From assembly GCA_029891385.1 (NCBI GenBank), contig CM057227.1:58529567-58593566 (forward strand): DNA of 64,000 bases, written 5' to 3'. The position numbers and the translations under genes were made by a program. The notes beneath the pieces are model-generated. The model was given only the letters and a program-made list of their open reading frames with translations, did no database searches and had not been told where the DNA came from. This document shows, one piece after another, positions 49,201-60,142 of the stretch (within the stretch, counting starts at the first letter, position 1; the number at the start of each line of letters is the position of its first letter). The DNA is from Erythroxylum novogranatense (lineage: Eukaryota; Streptophyta; Magnoliopsida; Malpighiales; Erythroxylaceae).

Positions 49201-50027
49201 TGCTATGGAACATGTGCATTCATGCACAAATGCATCCCACTGTTAAAAGGAAAGTTGTGAACCGAGACGCCATCAGATCGAACCGAGCCTAGAGCTCGAT
49301 ATATCGAACCGAGCCTCGAGCTCGACGGAGATAATTCTCCCCGCACGCGCCTATACCGATCACCGTTATGCGCCGGTCACAATATCGAAATGAATCGGAA
49401 AAGAGTCACATGTGCATTGCATACCGGACTGAATATTTGGAAATGTTTTGACCGGTTCTTTATACATCGCTCGTGGTCTCAGATCATGTATAAGTGTACC
49501 GTGATTGTTTCAATCGTGTGTTTTGTATAATTATTGAATGAGTACCGTATCATGCTTATGTGATGCATGAATTGGGAGAACCATCGATGATGGTTTCTCA
49601 TTGAGTTCGCAAACTCATCCAAAATTGCAATTTATTTTTCGTGCCTAAGTGAGCAGATAGCTCCTCGGACCGTAAAGCCGTATAATCGTGAATTGGCGAG
49701 AAGCGATGGCTCAAAGGTCGGTCACCGGGCTTTCTTTTGGAGACTTATAGTTAGATCTGTTTGTTGTACATTACAAGATGTCATTTAGTGAGTAGTGTTT
49801 TGGAGCATGTGTAAACTAAACATATTGACGCTTGTAAATTATCGAAGTTTGAGTGAATGAAATGGAATCTAATTTGGTTTTAAAAGTGGTCAATTTCTTA
49901 TTATTGTCTTATGATTGTGATGCCATGAGGAGTGTAGTGGTTGTTGTCGAGTGGTCTCTTGTCGTAGGATATGTATCGGAATGACCTACGGGCATTCCGT
50001 GGATACCCTATGGTAAGGGGCGCTACA
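46272..50027 (+). repeat. G3 3' LTR
   Basis: The 3,756-bp LTR runs TGTAACATCCC...CGCTACA. It matches 37879-41646 with the donor TAG|GTAAGT at 47054/47055. In the interval 49290-49510, eight of nine CTG sites of the 5' copy read CCG, TCG or similar. Confidence 0.95.
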
Positions 50028-50032
50028 TACAT

Positions 50033-50760
50033 TATGCTTGCATCGATGTCACCCGAGCCGCGAAGCGACGAGTCTATGGATGCTCACACGATAGTGTTTC
50101 ATCTTAGAGAGTTGTTTGATGAGCAAGCACGGTCCGAACGGTTCGAGACCTCAAGGTTGCTCTTTCAACGAAGATGACTCTGGTTCATCTCGGTCAATAT
50201 GCATTGAAGATGAATGGCTATATTGAGAGGTTGGTCGTCTTAGGTTTTGTGATGGATTCTGAGTTAAGTGTAGACTTAATTCTTGTTGGTTTGTCAGATA
50301 GTTATTCACAGCTTGTGTTGAACTATCGAATGAACCAAATATCCACCACAATTCCCGAGCTGATCAATCTGCTTTCAAGACAATGAGAACAAATCGTCAA
50401 GCAAGATAGCAAGGCGTTGCTATTGGTGGATTCTTCTTCCTCTGGTTCCAAGAAGAGGAAACAGAAGAAGAAAAAGGCTCAAAAGTCGAAAGGAAGTGCA
50501 GCGAAAGGCAAGAAGAAGACCAAAGAGACTGCACTAAAAGGTACCTACTTCCATTGTGGTAAGACTGGTCATTGGAGGCGTAACTGCAAAGTTTATCTGG
50601 AAGAACTGAAGCAGAAGAAGGCATCAGATGCCTCGACTTCTTCAGGTATGTTTGTCATTGAGGTTAATACTGTTTCTGATCATAACATATGGGTATTAGA
50701 TACCGGTTGTGGCTCACACATATGCAATGATATGTAGGGCCTCAGGGACAGTAGGCAGCT
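50033..50760 (+). pseudogene. C3 gag C-terminal part and protease
   Basis: This resumes after G3. Pieces read LRELFDEQARSERFETSRL (49971-50177 frame), then a lysine-rich linker, then the knuckle YFHCGKTGHWRRNC (about 50545-50590). In that knuckle the first zinc-binding Cys is replaced by Tyr (TAC where TGC is expected). The protease motif IWVLDTGCGSHICNDM (about 50690-50737) ends at a TAG. The frame is broken twice. Confidence 0.85.
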
Positions 50761-52143
50761 CATAAAGGGAGAAATGGACCTGCGTGTTGGCAATGGAGCA
50801 AGGGTTGCTGCATTAGCCGTAGGAACTTATGTTTTGACACTCCCCAGTGGGCTTGTACTTAACTTGGATGATTGTTATTTTGTACCCGTGTTAACAAAGA
50901 ACATATTATCATTTCTTGTTTAAATAGAGCTGGTTTCCATTTGTCTTTTGGTAACAATGATTGTTCTATTAGCTCAAATGGAATGCTTTATGGTACTGGT
51001 ACATTATGCAATGGAATTTACATATTAGATATGTCACATCCAGTTATGAATGTCAATGACGCTAAAAGACATAAAAGAGATAATTTAAAATCAACTTACT
51101 TATGGCATTGTCGCCTTGGCCATATAAATGAGAGACGCATCGCTAAGCTCCACAAGAGTGGAAGTTTAGGTCATTCGATTATGAATCTTATGACACATGT
51201 GAATCTTGTTTATTAGGCAAGATGACTAAGTTACCTTTTAAGGGAAAGGGTGAACGAGCGACTGGATTATTAGACCTAATACATTCAAATGTATGTGGTC
51301 CGATGTCCATCCATGCCAGAAGTGGTTGTCGTTACTTCATTACCTTTATCGATGATTATTCTCGATATGGGTACCTGTATCTGATGAGATACAAATCTGA
51401 AGCGTTTGAAAAGTTCAAACAATTCAGAAATGAAGTAGAAAACCAACTTGGGAAAAGTATCAAAACATTACGATCCGATCGTGGTGGTGAATACTTAGAC
51501 CAAGAGTTTTTGGATTATCTTAGAGATAATGGGATTTTATCTCGACCCCTCCTTACACACCACAGCATAATGGTGTGGCAGAAGGAGAAATCGAACCTTG
51601 TTGGACATGGTTCGATCTATGATGAGCTTTGCATAATTGCCAAAATCCTTTTGGGGTATGCCTCTTGAGACAAATTGCTTACTTGTTAAATGAGTTCCAT
51701 CAAAGACAGTTGATGTTACTCCATATGAGATGTGGACTAACAAGAAACCTTATCTTTCTTATTTGAAAGTATGGGGTTGTCCTGCTTATGTGAAGCGGAC
51801 ACAGTCAGATAAGCTTGAAGCAAAATCGACAAGTGTTTGTTAAATAGGATATCCTAAAGAAACAAGAGGATATCAATTCTACCTTCTTGAGGAACAACAG
51901 TGTTTGTTTGATGCATGCTGTCTTTTTAGAGAAAGAGTTTCTTTTAAAGAGGACGGTGGGAGCAAAGTTGAATTTGAAGAAGTTCAAGATGCTCGGACAG
52001 ACGCGGATCAATCGCTCAAACTGAAACTCTCATACAGATGAGGTAACAGATTCAACCTTCTACTACACACAAAATTAGTAGGTCAAGTAGGATACGACTT
52101 TGTTCCAGAGATATGGATTTCTCTTGATGAATGTAATGACGTA
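50761..52143 (+). pseudogene. C3 integrase
   Basis: The GAG-pre-integrase part has LWHCRLGHINERRIAKL (about 51100-51150). The core frame 51222-51668 has HSNVCGPM (about 51284), where the first catalytic Asp of the copia motif HSDVCGP is Asn (AAT at 51287-51289; C2 has GAT). RSDRGGEYLDQEF (about 51474) keeps the second Asp. The Glu-containing GVAE region at about 51570 is shifted out of frame by small deletions. Confidence 0.88.
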
Positions 52144-52995
52144 TTGCTCATAGAGGATGATGAGCCTACCACCTATGAAGAGGTTCTGAAGAGTTCAGAG
52201 TCTCAGAAATGGCTTCATGCCATGCAGGCCGAAATGGATTCCATGTATGAAAACCAAGTATGGACTTTGGTTGATGCACCTGAAGGGATAAAACCTATAG
52301 GGTGCAAATGGGTTGTCAAGAAGAAAACTGACATGGATGGTAATGTGATTACCTATAAAGCAAGGCTTGTGGCCAAAGGCTTTCGTCAAAGACAAGGAGT
52401 TGACTATGACGAGACCTTCAGTCCAATAGCAATGCTTAAATTCATTAGGATACTCCTAGCCATTGCCGCTCATTATGATTATGAGATATGGCAAATGGAT
52501 GTGAAGACAGCTTTCCTGAATGGAAATCTGGCTGAGGATGTGTACATGACACAACCTGAGGGCTTCATTTCCGCAGATGGCGAAAAGGTATGCAAGCTTC
52601 AGAAATCCATTTATGGATTGAAGCAAGCATCCAGGAGTTGGAATATCCGTTTTGATGAGACAATCAAAGAGTTTGGTTTCTCACAAAATCCGGATGAACA
52701 CTGTGTGTACAAGAAGGTTAATGGAACTGCGATCGTATTCCTTGTGTTATATGTAGATGACATATTGTTGCTAGGAAACGATGTCTCAATGCTACAATCT
52801 GTAAAAATTTGGTTGTCCAAACAATTTGCCATGAAAGACCTTGGAGAAGCAACTTATATCCTTGGGATAAAGATCTATAGAGATAGATCGAAGAGGTTGC
52901 TTGGTCTTTCACAGTCAACGTACATAGACAAGGTGCTAAAGAGGTTTAGCATGGAGCAATCCAATAGAGGGTTCTTCCCATTACTCATGGGATAA
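52144..52995 (+). CDS. C3 reverse transcriptase (open fragment)
   Basis: 283 open codons covering the copia reverse transcriptase: WTLVDAPEGIKPIGCKWVVK, KARLVAKGFRQRQGVDYDET, WQMDVKTAFLNGNLAEDVYM, YGLKQASRSW, the catalytic LYVDDILLLGND (about 52749-52784) and MKDLGEATYILGIKIYRD. It ends at TAA 52993 in a region that becomes scrambled. The Met at 52144 is the edge of an open frame within pol, not a true start. This is the best preserved enzyme domain in the copia elements here and the reference against which the C2 copy is judged. Confidence 0.93.
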   Translation: MLIEDDEPTTYEEVLKSSESQKWLHAMQAEMDSMYENQVWTLVDAPEGIKPIGCKWVVKKKTDMDGNVITYKARLVAKGFRQRQGVDYDETFSPIAMLKFIRILLAIAAHYDYEIWQMDVKTAFLNGNLAEDVYMTQPEGFISADGEKVCKLQKSIYGLKQASRSWNIRFDETIKEFGFSQNPDEHCVYKKVNGTAIVFLVLYVDDILLLGNDVSMLQSVKIWLSKQFAMKDLGEATYILGIKIYRDRSKRLLGLSQSTYIDKVLKRFSMEQSNRGFFPLLMG

Positions 52996-53730
52996 CACTC
53001 TCGAAGTCCATGTGTCCTAAGACACAGGATGAGAGGATGCGTATGAATATGATCCCGTATGCGTCTGCAGTAGGATCTATTATGTACGCAATGCTATGTA
53101 CGAGACCCGATGTATCATATGCTTTAAGTGTTACAAGCGATACCAATCGGATCCCGTGAAGGTCATCGGGTGGTGTCAAGAATATCCAAAGTACTTCGAA
53201 GAACTAAGGATGTTTTCTTGATATTTGGAGATGGAAATCTCCAAGTGAGCGAATATCAGATGTCGGTTTTCAACTGATAAGGACGACTCGTGTCCCAATC
53301 AGTTATGTTTTCACACTTAATGGCGGAGCGATCGGTTGGAAGAGTTCCAAGCAGAGACGGCTGCGGTTCAACGATCGAGGTAGAGTACATTGCAAAGATC
53401 GGATGCAAAGAAAGGAAGCGATTTGGATCAAGAAGTTCATTTTTGAACTTGGTGTGGTTCCTAGCTGTGATGGACTTATACAGTTGTATTGTGACAACAA
53501 TGGAGCTATTGCGTAGGCAAAGGAACCAAGGTCTCATCAGCGATGTACTCCACCGATACCATTTGATTCGGGAGATCATTGCTCGAGGTGATGTCCTGAT
53601 AGCGAGAATTCCCACAGAGCAGAACATTGTTGATCCGCTGACAAAGCCATTGCCACGTAAGAATTTTGATTCTCATGTACTCGCTATGGTATTAGATACC
53701 AAGGCGATTGGCTTTAGGTCAGTGGGAGAT
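52996..53730 (+). pseudogene. C3 RNase H, decayed
   Basis: Pieces include YALSVTS-like text (about 53120), a shifted LYCDNNGAI phrase (about 53483-53510) with the RNase H acidic residue, and DPLTKPLPRKNFDSHVLAMV (about 53632-53690) in frame to the terminal VGDC and the TAG overlapping the 3' LTR start. gtcagtgggagat before 53731 is the polypurine tract. Confidence 0.85.
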
Positions 53731-55572
53731 TGTTAGAGTAGTGCCCAAAGGCAATCCCTTTAAGCGCATTTTGTTCATAGTCATGTATGACTTTATGAAT
53801 AAATAAAGCAAGGCATATTTCATTTATTTGATATTCATTTTATTATGAATTGATAATGATCTTTAATCAAATTAATGAAGTCCTCGATACATGACATAGC
53901 ATGAAGGAAATTATGATGTGATCATACTATTGAGATTCCTATCATGTGCAATTATGTCAAGATATCTAAATTATCACTAGTCATAGGATTAATGAGACCG
54001 GACATCGTTAATCTGGATAGACTAGACACGTCAAACTCCTTGATTGGATCAGCGGTGGATCTCGAAAACCGTAAATATTGAGATATTTGGATTTGACATG
54101 TGGATGCTTACTAGTGGTAGTAAGTACATTGATGACCGCTATGAGATCATCACATGGATGTCCTATAAAATGTCGCGATAATCTCATCATAGAATGGTGC
54201 AAGTATCCTTAGACTTGAGGTACTCAAGGATATCTTGGTCTTGATTACGTATTTTGACTCCATTCCTTGTTGCCTTTCGAGGTCGCTCATAGGGTGGTGA
54301 TTGGGTGCACTTGAGGTATTCAAGGTAATTGAGTAGCCAATAGAGGATTCACCACTACGTGATAGCGTAAGAGATACCCATGGCCTCTTATCGGGATCAT
54401 TATTTTGAAGTCTCTTGGCGGAAAGATACATATGTCATGAAGATGGTCTTCATGGACATATAAAGTAATGAGTCCTAGGACGAGAACTGATTACACTTGG
54501 ACTAGATTTGATCCGATCGCCTAGTAAGAGTTGACACATTGCCCATACTCAAACCAAGTGGGGTATAGCATGGTGAAAGGACGAATTGCACAAGAATTGT
54601 CTATGGAAGGGTTCGTGATATGGTTTCATTAGTCAAACCAATTACTTTCCGGTCAATTGGGGCTCGTGATGTGTTGCTAGATACCGCCATGACTTGCTCG
54701 ATTAAGTGTTAATCTAAGTGGCCAACATAACCGGAACCTAATGGGTCACACGCGTAAGAGTGACTCGGAGAATCAGAAATAGTTTGGACGTAGATCCGAT
54801 ATCCGGAGAGCAATAGGATTAAATGGATCCCGATGAGATTGGGATATGTCCCGATGAGATCGTGACATCGACATTGCCGAAACCGTTTACGGCGATTTTT
54901 ACGCCCGTGAGGCCCTAGAGGTCGGTAGACCGAATTCCAGCTTGATCGACCACTTCAGAATTATATATATTAATTAATTAAGTAAATAATTAATTAATTA
55001 TATATATATATATGTTGAATTTCGGTGGAAAAACCAAATGGAGAAGAAAAAGTAAGTTTGAAAAGTCAAACTTAATCATTATTTAGCATTTTAAGGCATT
55101 TTTTATGCTATTTACGTGGATGAGCATCCACCAAGCCTTTCTATGACTTTTAATAAGCTAAAAGACATATATGAAGGTTAAGAGAATGAGCATATACTGT
55201 GGGTTTTAAGGGAAGAGTCGAAGAGCTTAATGGTTAAGCTTTGAAAAGGTGATTTTCATCTTCTTCCTCTCATCCTCTCAAGATTGCTTCTACTTCTCCA
55301 AGGCTCCACCAAGATCATCTCACTTGCTCTCCAAGGCTAAGGTAAGAGCTAGCACTCTTTTCTTTAGTCTAGCTATTCCCGGGTCAAAAGAGTTTGTCCC
55401 GGTTAGGTTTTCCATCCTCTGCGTGGATACCGTTAGAGACGGTCTCCTTTGGTCGTTATGGTTTGATTGTTTGTACATACACATGGATCCTGGCTTTCGG
55501 GAATGTCCCGGGACTCAAAATTTTAAATTCCGCACCGTGGGCATGTGATGCCTACCCCGGGATTTTCCTACA
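53731..55572 (+). repeat. C3 3' LTR
   Basis: The 1,842-bp LTR matches 33850-35693, runs TGTTAGAG...TCCTACA and is followed by atatg. Donor AAG|GTAAGAG at 55341/55342. The AT hairpin at about 54958-55010 has extra TA repeats. Confidence 0.96.
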
Positions 55573-55577
55573 ATATG

Positions 55578-55990
55578 ATGATAGTCGACTAGTCCATTTA
55601 ACCAACTTACAGGTCTGATTGTTAATAGTCGACTTGCAACATGATGGTCGACTTATCCCAAGCTCCAACTGACAGATCTCACAAAATCTCCAATCTTTGA
55701 TTGTTGAGATGCTTATTTGAATTCTTCATACAAAAACTTTTTATGAAGTACACGCTGTTTAATTCTGATACTCATTATTGCAATCTTGATTTTCACAAAT
55801 CGACTTTATTTAAATTTCATCTGACTTGAAAATCATCAACAACATAATAGTCAACTTGTGCCATCATTAGTCGACTAATGTACCACCATTTTAATCCAAA
55901 TACCTGAAATTATTTCTTAACCAATTCTTTAAGTTTTATTATTATCAAAACATAGAAGGATTTAATTTGTCAACCTCCATTGGTCCAACA
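55578..55990 (-). repeat. D2 3' LTR, first part (U3 side)
   Basis: This continues into 33849-33081 once C3 is removed. It matches the D1 solo LTR. The palindromes at the array position here are mostly TAGTCGACTA (55583, 55868) with variants TAGTCGACTT (55626) and TAGTCAACTT (55851). Confidence 0.85.
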
Positions 55991-56371
55991 ATCTCCCCCT
56001 TTTTAATAATGACAAAATATTTAGAAATTGTTTAGAAATTGAAAACAAAGAAAAATTGATCAAGGTTTTCATGCCTTGTCTTTTTGATTAGATTGTCTTC
56101 CCCTTAATCAATAAATCAATGAACTCAATGAATCCAACAATAATATTGCAATCCATAATCCATAATTTTAATCCAACATTTTTTTTATACAACTTTTAGT
56201 TTTGTAACTCCTTCTTTTCATTCAATTTTTAACGATTTTTCTCCCCCTTTTCTTCATAATCAAAAAAATCATAACACTCTTGAAAAGGAACATAGTCGCC
56301 AAATAATTGAAAAAGAAATCACGCATTCACATAGATTGTCAAACCAACAATCATAGTTTCAAGCTTGCAAA

Positions 56372-56776
56372 TCACAAACAATAAGATGAAAACAACATGA
56401 AATGTTGGTCTAGATCAAATACAATAACCATCAAAGATGGAGAAGCATCATCATGCCTACAACCGAATTTATCAAAAAATTTCTTGATGCTTTTCTCCAA
56501 GTGAATGAGAATCCCTTGTTGAAGATCCAAACGCACATTCACTTCTCTGATTTGATCTCTAATTTCTTGAAGTTCTCGAGATACTTCACTTCGCTTCACA
56601 TTGCTTGGTCTTGCACTACTAGGTCGTTCACTGGCTCTTTTTGAACGTTGTCATTTGGGAACTTGTTGCTCACTTTCCAATGTTAACCTAAGCTTCTTCA
56701 CATGATAAGCATACACCCAACCCTTTTCAATAGTTTTCACCAACTTCATACTCCTTATATTATAGGGTGTAAACCT
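56372..56776 (-). other. D2 internal region, 3' part with coiled-coil-like frame
   Basis: The minus-strand frame 56372-56599 (75 codons) is rich in Glu/Arg/Lys/Leu (EVSRELQEIRDQIREVNVRL) and looks like a coiled coil. It may be the C-terminal end of the upstream ORF. The 56600-56776 interval has no recognisable protein. Function unknown. Confidence 0.45.
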
Positions 56777-57700
56777 TTAACTTGTTGGATACGGATGATG
56801 TTCATATAAACTCAAATTACACCTTTGCAACTTTGAGATGTTAGTGATCAAAACTCCATAAGGCATTCCTTTATGCTTGATAGTTTTTCCTCTAAGCTCT
56901 CCTCTCAACAAGTTTTTCTTATTTCTCATCATTTGAATGATTAAATTCGAAAAATTAATTTTCCTACCTTCTTCCAAATGCCATATAATTTCCTTATCTA
57001 ATGAGGTAATGTGATTGTTACTTGCTTTCTTGGGATAAATAACTCTATTTATGGCATAATGCAACAACCTATAGTTCAATGACAAATCCATTGCCTCATA
57101 TGGCGTGGAATGATCAATACAAATTCTTCCAAGTAATTCATCACCTTTCTCTTCATCATAACAATAATTATCTTCCGCTTCCTCATCTGTATCACCATCT
57201 TCATGTCTCAAAATATTTGAATCTAGTCAAAATGCTCTAGGTCTAACTCCTCCTTTAGGCAACTTAAACCAAATGCATAAATTTTCTTCACAAATGAAAA
57301 TGTCTTTCCCTTGAATATTAGACTTCAAATGAACTCCACTATCAACATTGCTTATAGTCACAACTAGATTAGCATAAAATTCTCTAACTAAATCCTCATA
57401 AATATCATCCTTAAAACTAAAAAAATTTCTCAATCTAAGACCCGTTATTTCATTAAATAAATCCTTGAATTCACTATGGTCAAGTTCAACCCAATCAAAT
57501 CTCATAGAAGGAATTAAAACTTCATATTTTAATACCTTGTAGTAGAGATTTTGAGCTTTCAAAGAGATGAATCTTGGATCAACAACTTCATTCTCTCTTT
57601 CAACTCCTCCCCTTGATGAAGACCCTCTAACTTGAGGTCGTTGAGTGTGTGGTGAAGTTTCTGCTTGTTTTCCTTTTCCACTAGTTTTCCTTGGAGCCAT
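56777..57700 (-). pseudogene. D2 plant-transposon-type ORF (PF20167-like), one in-frame TGA
   Basis: The start is the minus-strand ATG at 57700 (MAPRKTSGKGKQAE), followed by a basic low-complexity region, RFISLKAQNLYYKVLKYEVL, and a KLPKGGVRPRAF segment. A TGA at 57227 interrupts the same frame, which continues to 56777 with an acidic stretch (DTDEEAEDNYCYDEE) and LHYAINRVIYPKKASNNHIT. This layout resembles the 'putative plant transposon protein' domain (Pfam Transposase_32, from memory), found in many plant LTR elements and without a known activity. The upstream Met at 57874 lies in the G4 LTR and is not the true start. Confidence 0.6.
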
Positions 57701-57861
57701 TTTCAAGGACTTGAGAGATTTTGGAAGAAAAAGAGTGGTTTTACATAAGTTAGGGTTTTGGATGTCGAAAAAGATATTTTCAAAGAAGAAAGAGATGATT
57801 TGATGAATTGAAGAATGGGGTTTTGTGTTTTTGGAAGAGGATTGAAGATGGGAAGTGTTGA

Positions 57862-60138
57862 TGTTGGACCCCAAATTTTTGTTTTCTTGATGTTATTAAG
57901 CATGAATTATTTTGATTTATGATTTATGGTATAGTTTGATTTTATTGAGAATATTCATGGAAAATCTGGAATTTAATTGAGTTTAGCATGGAATAATATG
58001 TATTTATGGAATAAGTGTTAGGAAGAGTAAAAATATGGTTATGAAAGGGGAAATATGGTTAAGGGCATATTGGTCAAGTATTTGAGTTAGGATGATTTTA
58101 GCCTAAGTAAGGAGGGGCATTTGAGTCTTTGGCTTATCATGTAGGTTTAAGAAATTAGAGTAAGGAAATAGAGTAAGGAAAAGAAGAAATAGAAAGAAGA
58201 GAAGAGAGTGTCGGCCGAGTGAGAGGAAAGAAGAAGAAGAAAAGAGGAAAGCTTCGATCATTGGTTTTCGACGGATTTTCAAGCATTCTACAGGTAAGTT
58301 AGACTCTTATATCTGTGTTTGACATGGTTTGGAACCTAGAATGGGTTGGATTGAGGATGAAATTGTTGGTTTAGGGTTTAGGATGAGATTTTGAGATTTG
58401 CTTGGATTGTTGTATTTTTGATGTTTCTGATGGTAGAATAAGTGTAGAGTGGAAGTTTATAACTTGATTCATGACTTAAATGTGTTGTAGAAGAAGAAGG
58501 GAAGGTTTTAGGGTTAGAAATGGCGAAAGCCTGGTTCGGGAAGACGGTTCCGTTTGCGTCATGACGCAGCACAAACCGCATGCCTTGTGACGTCTGAAGA
58601 GTGTCGACGCCATGGCAAGCCAAGCCAGCCAGCGCCAATGGCGTGTCGCGATGATGCGGGCCTCGTCGCGGCGAGCCCAATTTTTCCAGAATGGTTATTC
58701 TTAGTGTTTTGATCATATCTTTCGCTACAGAAGTACTTTTGGGGTGATTTTAGAGGCTTTGTGAACTAGAGAGATAGATCTACAAGTCCTATGAAGTGAT
58801 GAAGTTATGAATTAGTTTCTAAAGTGTGAAATTTTGGATGGAAGTTAAGAATGGAATTTAAGGTTTCAACATGAGTTTTGAATAAGATTTTGGTTCTTAT
58901 TTTAGGAGAACAAGAGAGGCAAGAGGATCAAGAGGCTCAAGAGGAAATTCATTTCTAGGCAAGAACAAGCAAGGAAATTCAGTGGGTTCATGTTTATAAT
59001 ACTGATATAGGTACTCATTGTTTAGTTCAAATCAAGCAAGATCTTATGCATTTACATTACAGCATTCCACGATCGCATTGCATGCTACCATGAATGATCA
59101 TATTCTGCATTGTGTTATGCATTCATGACTATTATCAAGAGTTTTACAAAGGAATGTTTTTCCTTTCACGAATACAAGTGCATGAATTCAAGCTTTACGA
59201 AATATTTATATATGACAAGCAAGATCACAAGCAAGTGTCGGATTGGCAAACCAGTTTACAAGAATACGATTTATGCATGTTTATGTGGGTTTGCGGTGTC
59301 CCTCACGATAGTCAAGTGCACATTGACTCAAAAGGGCTTCTCCCTTTGCCTGATCGGGCACGTGGTTTCTCGATAGATTCCCTCATAAAACTACGTCTAC
59401 ACATCAACATTTCGATGGCTATGTGTAGACGTCACTAACCCGGACACCCAAACCATCATGTTATGTGTTATGAAATGTTATGTGACATGCATCATGATTT
59501 ATTCAGAAATCAAGCATTTTACAAGAAATGACTCATACATGTTCAGTATTATGATTTCAACAAGTATTACGGCAATGAGATATTTTGAATATTATTTTGC
59601 TTATTACTATATTATAAATATGTTCCCACGAAGCGTTATAGCTCACTCCTCTAATCTCCCCATTCGGTGTGACGAGCCGAGATCGAGTGAGTGAGTCACG
59701 AGTACTGCAAAGACTCAGCTTATATTTTGTCATGTTTATTTTTCATGACTTTAATTTCATTTCAAGTATCATTGGTTCAAGAGTGTTTTAGATTTTTGGC
59801 TCTTGAATTCAAAGTTGTAAGTTGCTATGAGACATTCTTCAAGGTTTATGAAACTCATCTTTTGGAGCATTAATATGTTTGTTTTAAAGATTATAAGCAC
59901 GTTTTGAGTATGCTCATGATGGGTCCATTCCATTCCCAATGGGTTCCTTCCGCACTTGTTAATTTACATGTTAGCCTTGTTTATTAAGTATCATGAAAGC
60001 AGGTTTTTAAGTATGTTTTTCCGCGGGCCCATAAGTCTTCCGTGGGTCTTTTTCCCGAAATGTATTATTAGCATGTTTTAGCAGGTTGCACGGCACGCTC
60101 TCATGTCCGACGTTGGGCTCCGGCAGCGGGGTCCAACA
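57862..60138 (+). repeat. G4 5' LTR
   Basis: The 2,277-bp LTR runs TGTTGGACCCC...GGGGTCCAACA. It holds an exact CAG|GTAAGT donor (58293/58294), a GC-rich stretch with the palindrome GCGTCATGACGC (58556-58567), and a 'cgttatagctcactcctctaatctccccat' zone similar in position to the 'agctcaccccc' zones of G1 and G2. Confidence 0.92.
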
Positions 60139-60142
60139 TGTT

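Larger units (their letters stand above)
37879..50027 (+). mobile_element. G3: complete Ty3-gypsy chromovirus in C3
   Basis: This 12.1-kb element has ends TGTAACATCCC and GCTACA and target duplications tgcat (37874-37878) and tacat (50028-50032), one mismatch. LTRs of 3,768 and 3,756 bp enclose gag, protease, reverse transcriptase, RNase H, integrase and a degraded chromodomain-like tail in gypsy order. The long LTRs, TGTAACATCCC start and tail before the polypurine tract point to the Tekay/Del clade (inference). Confidence 0.96.
33850..55572 (+). mobile_element. C3: complete Ty1-copia retrotransposon in D2, itself split by G3
   Basis: Sister copy of C2. LTRs lie at 33850-35693 and 53731-55572, with identical target duplications atatg (33845-33849 and 55573-55577). 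The gag gene is split by G3 (37879-50027); rejoining at that point gives the same order seen uninterrupted in C2 at about 8300. The reverse transcriptase frame is open, unlike in C2. Confidence 0.97.
33081..57861 (-). mobile_element. D2: LTR element of the D family, interrupted
   Basis: Minus-strand element. Its 3' LTR runs from TGTTGGACCA at 55990 down to TTTTCA at 33081, about 1.18 kb once C3 and one target copy are removed. A polypurine tract (AAAAAGGGGGAGAT, about 55991-56004) precedes it, and the internal region extends from 55991 to 57861, where G4 interrupts it. The 5' LTR and primer site lie to the right of the window. No copia or gypsy pol is seen in the visible part; it carries a plant-transposon-type ORF instead. 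Probably non-autonomous (inference). Confidence 0.8.

Noticed and set aside
58378..58716. 112-codon minus-strand frame in the G4 LTR
   Set aside because: It overlaps the GC-rich block of an LTR and has no motif or partner copy. A chance frame.
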